Part shown: positions 25,972 to 34,837 of the stretch, one piece after another | Position numbering within the stretch: position 1 is the stretch's first letter | Layout of the letters: each line of letters begins with the position of its first letter | Assembly: GCA_011523515.1 (NCBI GenBank) | Contig: WTGO01000027.1 | Span: 1 to 64,000, forward strand | Direction: 5' to 3' | Source: Chloroflexota bacterium | GTDB lineage: Bacteria; Chloroflexota; Anaerolineae; Aggregatilineales; Phototrophicaceae | DNA: 64,000 nt | Notes under the pieces: model-generated | Database searches by the model: none | What the model saw: the letters and a program-made list of their open reading frames with translations, nothing else | Told to the model about the DNA's origin: nothing | Translations under genes and position numbers: made by a program

Positions 25972-26763
25972 ATGGACGCGCGCGAAATCTACCTGCGAGA
26001 AGTTTATCCGAGGCTGATGCCGCCGGTGAGCGAGCGCTATCCGCTGATAAGCTTGAGGCAGCAACCAGGAACGAAACCGCTGGGCTATCAGGCGCTGCTG
26101 ATGCTGGTCGCCTTGACCGGTACGGGCAAATCGACAGCGCTGGACATCGTAAACCGGCGAATTGGCGGGCGCGGTATTGGCCTCATCCCGACGCGCCGCG
26201 AAGTGGCCGACTGGATCGCCATTCCGCTGGCGCAGCACTGGTCAGGCGATAATCTGGTACCGGAGCCGGACCGTGTAAGGCGCTTTGCCTATACGCGACT
26301 CTTCGCCGAGCGCGTGGAAGGTGGAATGGCGGCGGCCTTTTCCTGGCTTAACCTGGTGGACGGCTATGAAGGGGCGATACTCTCCGAAGGTATCCGCGGC
26401 GAAGATGAGCTTCGCTACGCGCTGAGTCGTTTTCCGCGCTGGCAGATAATCGAGCTGGCGCTGCATCCGTTGACGCGCTTGCGCCGATTGAGCGGCCGCC
26501 GGGGAGCATTTGACCGGGCGGCGGGAGAAGCGGATCTGACGTTTCTCCCGCTGAAGCTGCGGGCGGAGGCGGCGGCCCTGTTTCGCGCCGGTGAAATCAG
26601 CGAGAAGGCACTGGCGATCACCCGAGCTGAGGCGGCCAATTATGGCCTGCATCCCTTCGCCGGTGGTGATGCCTATGCCAATTATCATCGCCTGGATGCC
26701 GACGGCTGCGCGCCGGAAGAGGTTGCCGACGGACTCATAGAAATTCTGCAGCGGCGCGGCTGA
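25972..26763 (+). CDS. P-loop NTPase of unknown function
   Basis: 263 residues from the ATG at 25972 (GGAG lies upstream). A single Walker A, TGTGKSTALD, is at about 49-58. IPTRREVADW (about 78-87), RFAYTRLFAERV and LSEGIRGEDELRYA follow, then PLTRLRRLSGRRGAFDRA. No clear Walker B is seen. The pattern suggests a small-molecule kinase rather than an AAA+ machine, but I do not recognise the family. The dipeptide-epimerase-like gene follows after 15 bases, then two dppA-like genes, so a role in peptide or amino-acid salvage is possible. Confidence 0.7.
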   Translation: MDAREIYLREVYPRLMPPVSERYPLISLRQQPGTKPLGYQALLMLVALTGTGKSTALDIVNRRIGGRGIGLIPTRREVADWIAIPLAQHWSGDNLVPEPDRVRRFAYTRLFAERVEGGMAAAFSWLNLVDGYEGAILSEGIRGEDELRYALSRFPRWQIIELALHPLTRLRRLSGRRGAFDRAAGEADLTFLPLKLRAEAAALFRAGEISEKALAITRAEAANYGLHPFAGGDAYANYHRLDADGCAPEEVADGLIEILQRRG

Positions 26764-26778
26764 GGAGCTAGCCAGATT

Positions 26779-27867
26779 ATGCCGGTCATTTCTCGCGTAG
26801 GCGCTGCGCCCTACAATATCCCGCTCAAAGGCGCGCTGACCTGGGGCAGCGGCCACGAACTGCGTCAACTGGCGCATACGCTGATTCGCGTGGAGCTCTC
26901 GGACGGCGCCGTCGGCTATGCCGAAGCCACGCCGCGCCTCAGCATTTACGGCGAAACGCAAGCTTCGGCGCTGCATATTATTGATGCGCATCTGGCGCCG
27001 ATGCTGCTCGGAGAGACGATCGACAGTTTCGCGGCGGTATCGGCGCTTTCCGCGCGCGCCGGAAATATCAAGAACAACAACACAGCCAAGGGCGCGCTGG
27101 ATATGGCGCTGCATCAGGCGCTGGCGAAGAGTCGCGGACACAGTCTGGCCAATTGTCTAGGCGCGACCCGGCGGCGGATTAGGCTGAGCGCCATCGTCAG
27201 TACCGGCGCGCCGGAGGCAGTCGTTTCGGATGTGGCCGCGCTCTATAAAGACGGCATTCGCGTCTTCAAAGTCAAAATCGGACGCGACATTCGCGTCGAA
27301 ATGCAGACCATCGCCAGCCTGATCAACGACTATCCCGCGGCGCAGTTTTATGTCGATGCCAATGAGACGCTCGAGCGCGAGGGCGCGGCTGTCATCCTGG
27401 GGCGCCTGCGCGAACTGGGCGTGCTTCACTGCGAAGAGGCGCTGCCGACGCATTTGCTGCGCGAACGGCAACAATTGCGACGCGAATGCGCCATGCCCAT
27501 CATCGCGGATGACTCGGCCTTCACGGCTGACGATCTGGAGCGGGAAATCGCCTTTGATACCTTCGACATCCTGAATATCAAGACTGCGCGCACTGGATTC
27601 ACGCAATCCATGCGAATGCTGAAAATGTGTCAATCAGCCGGCAAGGACGCGATGGTAGGCTCACAGGCCAGCTCCCTGCTAGGTTGCCTGCAAGCGGCGA
27701 ATTTCGCCGGGCATCAGGCGGTGACCTGCGCCAGCGAATGCAGCTTCTTCTTGAAGACCGATGCCGATCTGAGCCTGGCGCCGCCGATTGAGGACGGCTG
27801 GCTGGCGCTGGACGCGGCCGAGCGGTCGCTGGAGTTAGTTCTGGACGGCTTGATGAACCAGAAATAG
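26779..27867 (+). CDS. Enolase-superfamily enzyme, probable L-Ala-D/L-Glu (dipeptide) epimerase
   Basis: 362 residues, muconate-lactonizing subgroup: the second-strand KxK (Lys164, Lys166 in FKVKIG) and the opposing Lys268 in NIKTARTG are the two-base arrangement of epimerases. Metal ligands are Asp193 (YVDANE), Glu219 (CEEALP) and Asp244 (ADDS). Dipeptide epimerases convert L-Ala-D-Glu from peptidoglycan to L-Ala-L-Glu. The D-aminopeptidase genes directly downstream make this more likely than muconate cycloisomerase or N-succinyl amino acid racemase. Specificity is not proven by sequence. Confidence 0.8.
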   Translation: MPVISRVGAAPYNIPLKGALTWGSGHELRQLAHTLIRVELSDGAVGYAEATPRLSIYGETQASALHIIDAHLAPMLLGETIDSFAAVSALSARAGNIKNNNTAKGALDMALHQALAKSRGHSLANCLGATRRRIRLSAIVSTGAPEAVVSDVAALYKDGIRVFKVKIGRDIRVEMQTIASLINDYPAAQFYVDANETLEREGAAVILGRLRELGVLHCEEALPTHLLRERQQLRRECAMPIIADDSAFTADDLEREIAFDTFDILNIKTARTGFTQSMRMLKMCQSAGKDAMVGSQASSLLGCLQAANFAGHQAVTCASECSFFLKTDADLSLAPPIEDGWLALDAAERSLELVLDGLMNQK

Positions 27868-27898
27868 AGCATGGAGAAAACTGAGGGAGAGCTGCCTT

Positions 27899-28720
27899 AT
27901 GAAAATTCACATCATGTGTGACATGGAGGGTGTCAGCGGCATCGTGACCTGGGGGCGGGTCGGCACAGGCAAGCCCATGTACGACGAAGGGCGCCGGCTT
28001 TATACCGAGGAGATCAACGCGGCGGTGCGCGGCGCGCTGCGGGCGGGCGCAGAGGAGATTGTGGTCATTGATGGCCACAATGCCGGTGGCGACAATCGCT
28101 ACAATTCCCTGCTGCCGGAATTGCTGCACCCGGCCTGTGAGTGGGTGGCGCATCATCCCTGGACGCGCTATACCGAGCTGCTGGAGGAGGGCGCCGATGC
28201 TTGCTTGATGGTCGGCTACCACGCGCGCGCCCATACGCCGGACGGCGTCTTGAGCCACACGATAACCAGCGTCAAGTGGCACAATCTGTGGTTCAACGGC
28301 GAGCTGGTAGGCGAGATTGCGGTGAATGCGGCGCTCTGCGGGCATTATGGTTGCCCGGTGCTGCTGATGACCGGCGATGTGGCGGTCTGCCGCGAAGCCA
28401 AAGCCCTGCTGGGTGAGGGCCTGACCACGGTGGCCGTTAAAAAGGGGCTGTCGCGCTATTCCGCTCGCCAGATTCCGCCGCTGCGGGCGCGCGAGATGAT
28501 CGAGGAAGGGGCGTATCAAGCGCTGCAAGACCTCGATGCGGTCGCGCCTTATGTACCGGCGTCGCCGGTCGTGATCACGGCGCAGATCACCAAGTCGGAG
28601 ATGGTGGAGGATTTTCGCGGTCGGCCCGGGTTGGAGTTGGATTACGATACTTTGAAGGTCCATAGCCGCGCTGCTGACTGGAAGACGGCCTGGGATCAGA
28701 TCTGGCATTGGGAGGTTTGA
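27899..28720 (+). CDS. M55-family D-aminopeptidase, DppA-like, copy 1
   Basis: 273 residues. Zinc ligands follow the DppA pattern: Asp8 and Glu10 in CDMEGVSG, His60 in DGHNAGG, His108 in GYHARAH and a Glu in GELVGEIAVNA (135/139). DppA forms a decameric ring that hydrolyses D-Ala-D-Ala and D-Ala-Gly-Gly. GGGAGA precedes the ATG. It is separated by 224 bases, including a repeat pair, from a close paralog at 28945. The D-specific peptidase next to a dipeptide epimerase points to use of peptidoglycan peptides. Confidence 0.9.
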   Translation: MKIHIMCDMEGVSGIVTWGRVGTGKPMYDEGRRLYTEEINAAVRGALRAGAEEIVVIDGHNAGGDNRYNSLLPELLHPACEWVAHHPWTRYTELLEEGADACLMVGYHARAHTPDGVLSHTITSVKWHNLWFNGELVGEIAVNAALCGHYGCPVLLMTGDVAVCREAKALLGEGLTTVAVKKGLSRYSARQIPPLRAREMIEEGAYQALQDLDAVAPYVPASPVVITAQITKSEMVEDFRGRPGLELDYDTLKVHSRAADWKTAWDQIWHWEV

Positions 28721-28822
28721 CGGCCAAGGCTGTAGCTTTCACTTGGCATTTCACCACAATGGCACAAAGACTTTGATTGGGTTTTCAGCACGAGCAATTG
28801 CGTATTGCAATACCGGGCTGGT

Positions 28823-28891
28823 GTAGGGGCGAGCCTTGGCTCGCCCACATCACATGCTCAATAAATCGGGCGAACCAAGATTCGCCCCTAC
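28823..28891. repeat. Inverted pair of GTAGGGGCGA repeats (MITE-like) between dppA paralogs
   Basis: The left arm at 28823-28846 reads GTAGGGGCGAGCC then TTGGCTCGCCC. The right arm at 28868-28891 is its imperfect inverse, ending TTCGCCCCTAC. Each arm is itself a hairpin and the whole 69 bases form a larger palindrome. The frame running from 28777 into the paralog gene is created by this element (CRGEPWLA) and is not the gene start. The rest of 28721-28944 holds no recognised gene. Confidence 0.7.
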
Positions 28892-28944
28892 AATCCGTAG
28901 GTTTGTTGTGGATCGGCGCGGGAACCCCTGGGAAAGGAAGCAAC

Positions 28945-29766
28945 ATGAAAATACTGATTATGGCGGACATGGAAGGCGTTAGCGGCATCGTCACCTGGGG
29001 CCAGGTGACCGGCGGCGCGCCCATGTATGAAGAAGGGCGCAAACTGTACACTGAGGAGATCAACGCGGCGGTGCGCGGGGCCAAACGCGCGGGCGCCGAT
29101 GAAATCGTCGTGGTGGATTGCCACGGCGCCGGCGGCGATTGGACCTTCAATTCATTCGTACCGGAACTGCTGAACGACAACTGTACCTGGGTGGCGCATC
29201 ATCCCTGGGCCCGTTATACGGAGCTGCTGGAGCAGGGCGCGGACGCTTGCCTGCTGGTGGGCATGCACGCGCGCAACAATACGGCGGACGGCGTGCTGTC
29301 ACATACCATCTCGACGGTGAAGTGGCACAACTTGTGGTTCAACGACGACCTGGTGGGCGAGTCTGGCGTGAATGCGGCGCTCTGCGGGCATTACGGTTGC
29401 CCGGTGCTGCTGGTCACGGGCGACGAGGCGGTCTGCCGCGAAACGACCGCGCTGCTGGGCAACGGTCTGACCACAGTGGCGGTCAAGCGCGGGCTATCGC
29501 GTTACTCGGCGCGTCAGATTCCGCCGCGTGTGGCGCGTGATATGATCGAAGCCGGCGCTTGTCAGGCGCTGCAAAATCTGACGGCTGTCGACCCTTATGT
29601 GCCGTCTACGCCGGTGACGATCACCATCGAAGTGGACAAGGTGGAGCGAATGGCCGACTTCATGGGGCGCCCAGGCGTGGAGTTGGATCGCGCGGCGCAG
29701 AAGGTATACAGCCGCGCGGACGACTGGATGAGCGCCTGGGATCAGATCTGGCACTGGACGGTTTAG
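28945..29766 (+). CDS. M55-family D-aminopeptidase, DppA-like, copy 2
   Basis: 273 residues, aligned end to end without gaps with the copy at 27899 (both end DQIWHWEV or DQIWHWTV). Metal residues are conserved: Asp8/Glu10 (ADMEGVSG), His60 (DCHGAGG), His108 (GMHARN). DGH-N becomes DCH-G and GYHARAH becomes GMHARNN, so the second shell differs and substrate preference may have shifted. GGAAAGGAAG precedes the ATG at 28945. A tandem duplication followed by insertion of the repeat pair is the simplest history. Confidence 0.9.
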   Translation: MKILIMADMEGVSGIVTWGQVTGGAPMYEEGRKLYTEEINAAVRGAKRAGADEIVVVDCHGAGGDWTFNSFVPELLNDNCTWVAHHPWARYTELLEQGADACLLVGMHARNNTADGVLSHTISTVKWHNLWFNDDLVGESGVNAALCGHYGCPVLLVTGDEAVCRETTALLGNGLTTVAVKRGLSRYSARQIPPRVARDMIEAGACQALQNLTAVDPYVPSTPVTITIEVDKVERMADFMGRPGVELDRAAQKVYSRADDWMSAWDQIWHWTV

Positions 29767-29771
29767 ACGGT

Positions 29772-30701
29772 TTAAGACAGGGTCAGCGCCAACGAAAGCG
29801 TCCAGCCGACCACTATCAGCAGGCCGAATTGCCCGTGTAGCTTGGCCGTTCGGCCCTGCGCCTGGTGCAGCGCGGTAACGGCGCGGCTGGTATTGAAGAC
29901 ACGGATGAGACGCAGCGCCTCGGGCAGTATGATCAGCGTCAGCAGGGTATGAGGGGGCAACAGACCGAGCGCGACTACAAGCGCCTGCGCGACATAAGCC
30001 CCGATAACAAGGCATACGAACTCGGCGCGGGCGACACGAATGCCGAAGATCACCGCCAGGGTGCGCTTGTTGACAGCGCGGTCGGCGTCCATATCGCGGA
30101 TGTTATTAGCGTGCAGTATGGCAGCGACCATGAAGGCGATCGGCAGCGAGATCAGGCAGAGCTCGCCGATGCGCGTTTGGCTAACCTCCGGCGACATCAC
30201 ATAGTAGCCGCCGACGATGATGGCCGGTCCCATGAAGACGGCGACGGCAATCTCGCCCAGCCCGTTGTAAGCCAGGGGAAAGGGCCCGGCGGTATAAGTG
30301 ATGGCCACGAAGACGCCGCCGATGCCAATCAGCCAGAGCAGCGGTCCGCTTTGCGACAACAGGTACAAACCGATAGCGCAGCCCGCTGCTGTGGTGAGGA
30401 CAGCGCCGTACAAGACGCTCCGCGGCTCGAGGATCTTGTGTTTGATGGTCATGCCCTGCCCGGCTTCTTTCAGGCGGTCGGCCCCGCGGCGGTAATCGGC
30501 GTATTCGTTGATGAGGTTGGCGGCGCTCTGCAACAGTAGCGTGCCGACCAACGCCAGCAAGAATACAGTTGCGTTAAAGACGCCGTCGTTCAGCGCGACG
30601 ATGCCCGCCAAACCCATCGGCACGTAGGTGGCGGTGAAGACGCGCGGCCGCAGCGCCAGGTACCAGGCGTTTATCTTGCTCTGCTGCGTATTCATTTCCA
30701 T
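29772..30701 (-). CDS. menA: UbiA-family prenyltransferase, probable 1,4-dihydroxy-2-naphthoate polyprenyltransferase
   Basis: 309 residues, about eight or nine membrane segments. The two Asp-rich prenyl-diphosphate motifs are NEYADYRRGAD (near 64-74) and NNIRDMDADRAVNKRT (near 197-212). AYNGLGEIAVAVFMGP is typical of MenA, which attaches the prenyl tail in menaquinone synthesis at the membrane. Starts are ambiguous: TTG at 30713, ATG at 30701 or 30695; I chose 30701. No other men gene is in the window. It converges with the second dppA-like gene, five bases away. Confidence 0.82.
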   Translation of the reverse strand: MEMNTQQSKINAWYLALRPRVFTATYVPMGLAGIVALNDGVFNATVFLLALVGTLLLQSAANLINEYADYRRGADRLKEAGQGMTIKHKILEPRSVLYGAVLTTAAGCAIGLYLLSQSGPLLWLIGIGGVFVAITYTAGPFPLAYNGLGEIAVAVFMGPAIIVGGYYVMSPEVSQTRIGELCLISLPIAFMVAAILHANNIRDMDADRAVNKRTLAVIFGIRVARAEFVCLVIGAYVAQALVVALGLLPPHTLLTLIILPEALRLIRVFNTSRAVTALHQAQGRTAKLHGQFGLLIVVGWTLSLALTLS

Positions 30702-30787
30702 CGCTGTTGCCAATCTCGGTTCTGCTTCGCCGCGTCCATTATAAGCTGATTCGGCGCTGGCTGAAGTTCCGCTTATGCCCGACCGTG

Positions 30788-30793
30788 TATAAT
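30788..30793 (+). promoter_or_regulatory. Consensus -10 box upstream of the glycosyltransferase gene
   Basis: TATAAT, 31 bases before the GTG start at 30825. No good -35 element is found at 16-18 bases upstream, so this is only a candidate. Confidence 0.35.
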
Positions 30794-30824
30794 CGCAAGA
30801 AGTGTTGACCTAGAGGCGCAGCCT

Positions 30825-32063
30825 GTGAAAGTACTGCTTGTATCGGCCAGCGATCGCATCGGCGGAGCGGCCATCGCCACGCACCGCTTGCACAAGGCTT
30901 TGCAGCGTGAAGGCGTAGAGAGTGAAATGCTGGTCTTGCGCAAGGTCACTGCCGATCCGACAGTGCATCGACTCGCGTCCCGTCTCAACCGCTGGCGGAG
31001 AATCCCGCGGCGACTGGGGGCAGCACGGCACCGGTCACTGCTTGCGCGCAACCCGCGCGCGCTAGAAAGCGGCTACTGGAGCCTCAACTTATTCGGGTAC
31101 CCGATAGCGGCTGCCATCAATTCATTTGGCGCGGACCTCGTTCACTTGAATTGGGTGGGAGACAATTATCTGCCAATTGACGAAGTCACCCGGATCAACG
31201 CGCCGATCGTCTGGACGCTGCATGATATGTGGGCTTTCACCGGCGGCTGCCATACGGCCTATGAATGCCTGAAGTTTCAGACGGGCTGCGGCAATTGTCC
31301 GCAGCTGGTCGCCGGCGCGCCGGGTGACATCAGCGCGCGGGTGAACCAAAAAAAGCAGCGCGCCTGGTCCGATGTGCCGATGACCGTGGTTTGTCCCAGT
31401 CGCTGGCTGGCGGATTGCGCCCGCGGCAGCGCTGTATTCAAAGGCAAAGCCATTGAGGTGATTGGCTATACCTTTGACCCGGCCGTATTCAAGCCGATTG
31501 ACCCGGCGGTGGCGCGGCAGGCCTTCAATCTGCCCGCCGACAAGAAGCTCATATTGTTCGGCGCGATAGGCGGCGCCGCCGACCCGCACAAGGGCTTCCG
31601 ATTCTTGCGGGAGGCGCTGCGCGGTCTATCAGAGGACTCGAATTTAGAATTGGTGACATTTGGCGGCGAGGGTGCGGCGGAGTTGGGCTTGAGCCTGCCC
31701 TGCCATCAGATCGGTCAATTGCGGGACGAGGTCAGCGTCAGCTTGCTCTATACGGCCTGCGATATCTACGTGTTGCCTTCCTTGCAGGAGAACTTGCCAA
31801 ATACAGTCATCGAAGCGCTGGCTTGCGGCACACCCTGCGTGAGCTTCGCCGGGTCCGGCACGACCGATCTGGTGCAGCACAAGGAGAACGGCTATCTGGC
31901 GCGCTTGCGCGACAGCGATGACCTGCTCACCGGCATTCGCTGGGCGCTGGCGCAATCCTGGCCGAGAAATGAATTGCATGAATGGATTGTGGAACGCCAT
32001 AACCGCAATTTCATCTGCGAACAGTACATCAGCCTTTATCAGTCGCTGCTTGCCAGCGCCTGA
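30825..32063 (+). CDS. Glycosyltransferase family 4-type protein
   Basis: 412 residues, GT-B fold, starting with GTG. The N-terminal ASDRIGGAAIATHRLHKAL (near 8-26) is the acceptor-domain glycine loop. The C-terminal donor domain shows GGAADPHKGF near 243-252 and the family E-x7-E signature SLQENLPNTVIEALACG near 323-339. WTLHDMWAFTGGCHTAYEC and the CGNCPQ pair resemble WcaC/colanic-acid-type transferases. It should add a sugar to a cell-surface glycan from a nucleotide sugar. It is followed by another glycosyltransferase, probably one transcription unit. Confidence 0.87.
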   Translation: MKVLLVSASDRIGGAAIATHRLHKALQREGVESEMLVLRKVTADPTVHRLASRLNRWRRIPRRLGAARHRSLLARNPRALESGYWSLNLFGYPIAAAINSFGADLVHLNWVGDNYLPIDEVTRINAPIVWTLHDMWAFTGGCHTAYECLKFQTGCGNCPQLVAGAPGDISARVNQKKQRAWSDVPMTVVCPSRWLADCARGSAVFKGKAIEVIGYTFDPAVFKPIDPAVARQAFNLPADKKLILFGAIGGAADPHKGFRFLREALRGLSEDSNLELVTFGGEGAAELGLSLPCHQIGQLRDEVSVSLLYTACDIYVLPSLQENLPNTVIEALACGTPCVSFAGSGTTDLVQHKENGYLARLRDSDDLLTGIRWALAQSWPRNELHEWIVERHNRNFICEQYISLYQSLLASA

Positions 32064-32142
32064 TCGCCGTGAGCGCGATGAAAGCGTTAGATAAGACAAT
32101 GCTCTGGAAAGACGCCCCTAAGTCCATGACGAGCAAATTCAA

Positions 32143-33186
32143 GTGAGCCGGTTTCCGCGCATCAGCTTTGGCATGATCGTGCTAAATGGCGAGCCCTTCA
32201 CGCGCTATACGCTGCGGGCGCTGTACCCTTATGCGCATGAGATCATCGTGGTGGAGGGCGCGGCGCCGGGCGCGGCCAACATCGCCAGCGCCGACGGGCA
32301 TTCCCTGGACGGCACCCTCGACAGCCTGCGCGCCTTCAAGGCCGACGAAGACCCGCAGGACAAGCTCATCATTGTCACGCGCGATGGCTTCTGGTCAGAA
32401 AAAGACGAGATGTCCCAAGCCTATGCCCAGCGCGCGAGCGGTGACTATTTGTGGCAGGTGGATGTCGATGAGTTTTATCTGCCGCGGGATATTGAAGCCG
32501 TCTGCAAACTGTTGAGCGAGCAGCCGTCGATCACAGCACTCTCCTTTGAATCCCTGTTCTTTTGGGCCGCGCCTGAATATCGCGTTGACAGTTGGTATTT
32601 GCGCCGGGGCGAGGCCGAGTTTCATCGCCTGTTCAAATGGGGCGAGGGCTACCGCTATGTCACGCATCGGCCGCCCACCGTGGTGGACGCGCAAGGGCGA
32701 GACCTGCGCCAGCAGCATTGGGTCCGCGCCAACGACTTGCTGGCGCGTGGCATCCACCTGTATCATTATTCATTGTTGCTGCCCAAGCAAGTGCGCGAGA
32801 AATGCGAGTATTACAGCCGGGCGGAGTGGGCGAAACGACAGCACATCAAAGCGTGGGCGGACGAGGCTTATTTCGCGCTGGGCCGGCCCTATCACGCGCA
32901 TAATGTCTATGAGTATCCGGGCTGCTTGTACCGTTACCGGGGCGCGCATCCGCCGCAGGTCATTCTGATGTGGCGCGACCTCAACGATCCCCAATCCGCC
33001 TACGAACTGCGACCGAGCGATGATATTGAGGCCCTGCTCGGCTCGCGGCGCTATCGCATCGGCCGCCGGCTGGTGATGGCGGCGAATCGGCCGGCGCTCT
33101 GGCTGCGGCAGACGCGTATCCGCTTCAAGCGCGCGCTGGCCCGCCTGCTTCCACGCGCCCTGAAAACTGCGCTGAAGAGACTGTAA
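32143..33186 (+). CDS. Glycosyltransferase family 2-like protein
   Basis: 347 residues from a GTG. The N-terminal GMIVLNGEPFTRYTLRAL (near 10-27) and the metal-binding DVDEFY (near 107-112) are seen in GT2-like transferases that use short nucleotide-sugar domains. The C-terminal third (RRYRIGRRLVMAAN onward) is strongly basic and may lie along the membrane. It shares orientation with the GT4-type gene 79 bases upstream, so the pair likely serves one surface polysaccharide. No polymerase or flippase is near. Confidence 0.78.
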   Translation: MSRFPRISFGMIVLNGEPFTRYTLRALYPYAHEIIVVEGAAPGAANIASADGHSLDGTLDSLRAFKADEDPQDKLIIVTRDGFWSEKDEMSQAYAQRASGDYLWQVDVDEFYLPRDIEAVCKLLSEQPSITALSFESLFFWAAPEYRVDSWYLRRGEAEFHRLFKWGEGYRYVTHRPPTVVDAQGRDLRQQHWVRANDLLARGIHLYHYSLLLPKQVREKCEYYSRAEWAKRQHIKAWADEAYFALGRPYHAHNVYEYPGCLYRYRGAHPPQVILMWRDLNDPQSAYELRPSDDIEALLGSRRYRIGRRLVMAANRPALWLRQTRIRFKRALARLLPRALKTALKRL

Positions 33187-33287
33187 CGGCGCCGAGCGCC
33201 AAGGGTCATCCATGCGAACAGTGTCGAAAGCAGCCGAAAAATCAGCTATGATCTGCTTCACTACTGAACTGAGGAAGAGTTGAAACT

Positions 33288-34631
33288 ATGAGCGATTACA
33301 ATCACACGTTGTTGATTGAACAGGACAAGCATCAGCTGCACCCCTTGCATCACCCCACGCGCACCGCGGGCGCCGCCATGGTGGAGCGCGGCGATGGCGT
33401 TTGGCTCTATACGACCGATGGCCGCGAGATCCTCGACGCCATGGCCAGCCTGTGGAATGTCAACATCGGCTACGGCAACAAGGAGCTGCCCCAAGTCGCC
33501 TATGAGCAGATGCTTGACATCGCCTACAACTCCGGTTTCGCCGGCATGACCAATCCCGCGTCGGCGCAATTGGCGGACAAGCTGGCGGGTTTCTTCCGCC
33601 CCAATATGAATTTCACCTATTTCACCTCTGGCGGGTCGGAGTCCAGCGACAGCTCATTCAAGACGGCGATTTTCTACTGGTATCAGCTGGGCAAGGTGGA
33701 CAAGACGAAGATCATCTCGCGCTTGAACGGTTACCACGGCATGACCCTGGCGGCCACCAGCGCGACCGGCATGAGCAAGTTTCATACCATGTTCGGCGGC
33801 GTACTTGATGGCTTCATCCACGTGCCCGACCCCAACGGCTATCGCTATGCTGGCGAAGTTAAAGCCGGCGAGAGCGTCGCCCAGGCGGCGGCGCGCGCGC
33901 TGGAAGAGCGGATCCTGCAGGAAGGCGCGGATACGGTGGCGGCTTTCATCGCCGAGCCGATCCAGGGCGCCGGCGGTCTGGTTGTGCCCGATGACGGCTA
34001 CTTTGAATTGGTGGCCGAGGTCTGCAAGCGCCATGAAGTGCTGTTGATCGTCGATGAGGTGATTTGCGGTTTTGGGCGCACCGGCCACTGGTTCGGCAGC
34101 GATGAATACGGCATCCAGCCGGATATCATGCAATTCGCCAAAGGCGTGACCAGCGGCTATATGCCGCTCGGCGGCATTCAAGTGACAGACGAGATTCGTG
34201 ATGTCGTGTTGAACGCGCCGGAGGACCAGAGCTGGATGCACGGCTATACCTATTCCGGCCACGCTGCGGCCTGCGCGGTGGGCATCGCCAATATCGACAT
34301 CATGGAGCGCGATGGCCTGCTGGAGAACAGCCGGCTGATGGGCGAGCGACTCTTGACGGGATTGCAGTCTCTGGTGGATGAATTTCCGCATATCGACAAT
34401 GCGCGCGGCGTCGGGCTGATGGCGGGCATTGACGTGGTTGCGAGCAAGGATGGGCGCGAGCCGGACACTGACCTGGCGGCCAAAATCAGCGATGCCGCGC
34501 TGGACATGGGACTGCGCGCGCGACCGTTAGGCGCGGCGATTGCCTTCGCGCCGCCGCTGTGCATCACGGCGGAGGAGGTCGATCTAGTGATCAATACGAT
34601 GGGTGAGGCAATCACGCAGGCAAGTAGTTGA
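33288..34631 (+). CDS. Class III PLP-dependent aminotransferase (omega-amino acid/polyamine type)
   Basis: 447 residues. The PLP lysine is Lys285 in QFAKGVTSGYMPLGG, Asp256 is in LIVDEVICGFGRTG, and the phosphate cup is TSGGSESSDSS near 113-123. The family transfers an amino group from putrescine, beta-alanine, taurine or similar omega-amines to pyruvate or 2-oxoglutarate. The substrate cannot be read from sequence. It stands alone upstream of a sugar ABC transporter, and the 206-base gap downstream carries that transporter's promoter. Confidence 0.9.
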   Translation: MSDYNHTLLIEQDKHQLHPLHHPTRTAGAAMVERGDGVWLYTTDGREILDAMASLWNVNIGYGNKELPQVAYEQMLDIAYNSGFAGMTNPASAQLADKLAGFFRPNMNFTYFTSGGSESSDSSFKTAIFYWYQLGKVDKTKIISRLNGYHGMTLAATSATGMSKFHTMFGGVLDGFIHVPDPNGYRYAGEVKAGESVAQAAARALEERILQEGADTVAAFIAEPIQGAGGLVVPDDGYFELVAEVCKRHEVLLIVDEVICGFGRTGHWFGSDEYGIQPDIMQFAKGVTSGYMPLGGIQVTDEIRDVVLNAPEDQSWMHGYTYSGHAAACAVGIANIDIMERDGLLENSRLMGERLLTGLQSLVDEFPHIDNARGVGLMAGIDVVASKDGREPDTDLAAKISDAALDMGLRARPLGAAIAFAPPLCITAEEVDLVINTMGEAITQASS

Positions 34632-34695
34632 GAGACTATTCTCGATTAGACTGCTTGGCGAGCGTGACCTTGGTAGGGTGTATCCCTACGCAGTC

Positions 34696-34723
34696 TTGGG
34701 TTTCTTGATTTTTCTGATACAAT
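34696..34723 (+). promoter_or_regulatory. Sigma-70-type promoter for the sugar-binding protein gene
   Basis: -35 TTGGGT at 34696-34701, a 16-base spacer and -10 TACAAT at 34718-34723, followed by a 114-base leader to the ATG at 34838. No operator palindrome is evident in the leader. Confidence 0.5.
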
Positions 34724-34837
34724 CCCGACGCCATTGACGCTAGCTCTGCGCATCGACATCTCGCATTAGGCATTCAAGCAGCAGAGATTCAAGTGGCACT
34801 ACTACCTACCTATCGATTTAGTCCAGGGAGACGAATC

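Noticed and set aside
28777-28944. Longer start for the second dppA-like gene
   Set aside because: The added 56 residues are translated from the GTAGGGGCGA repeat pair. The ATG at 28945 has a good ribosome site and aligns with the first copy.
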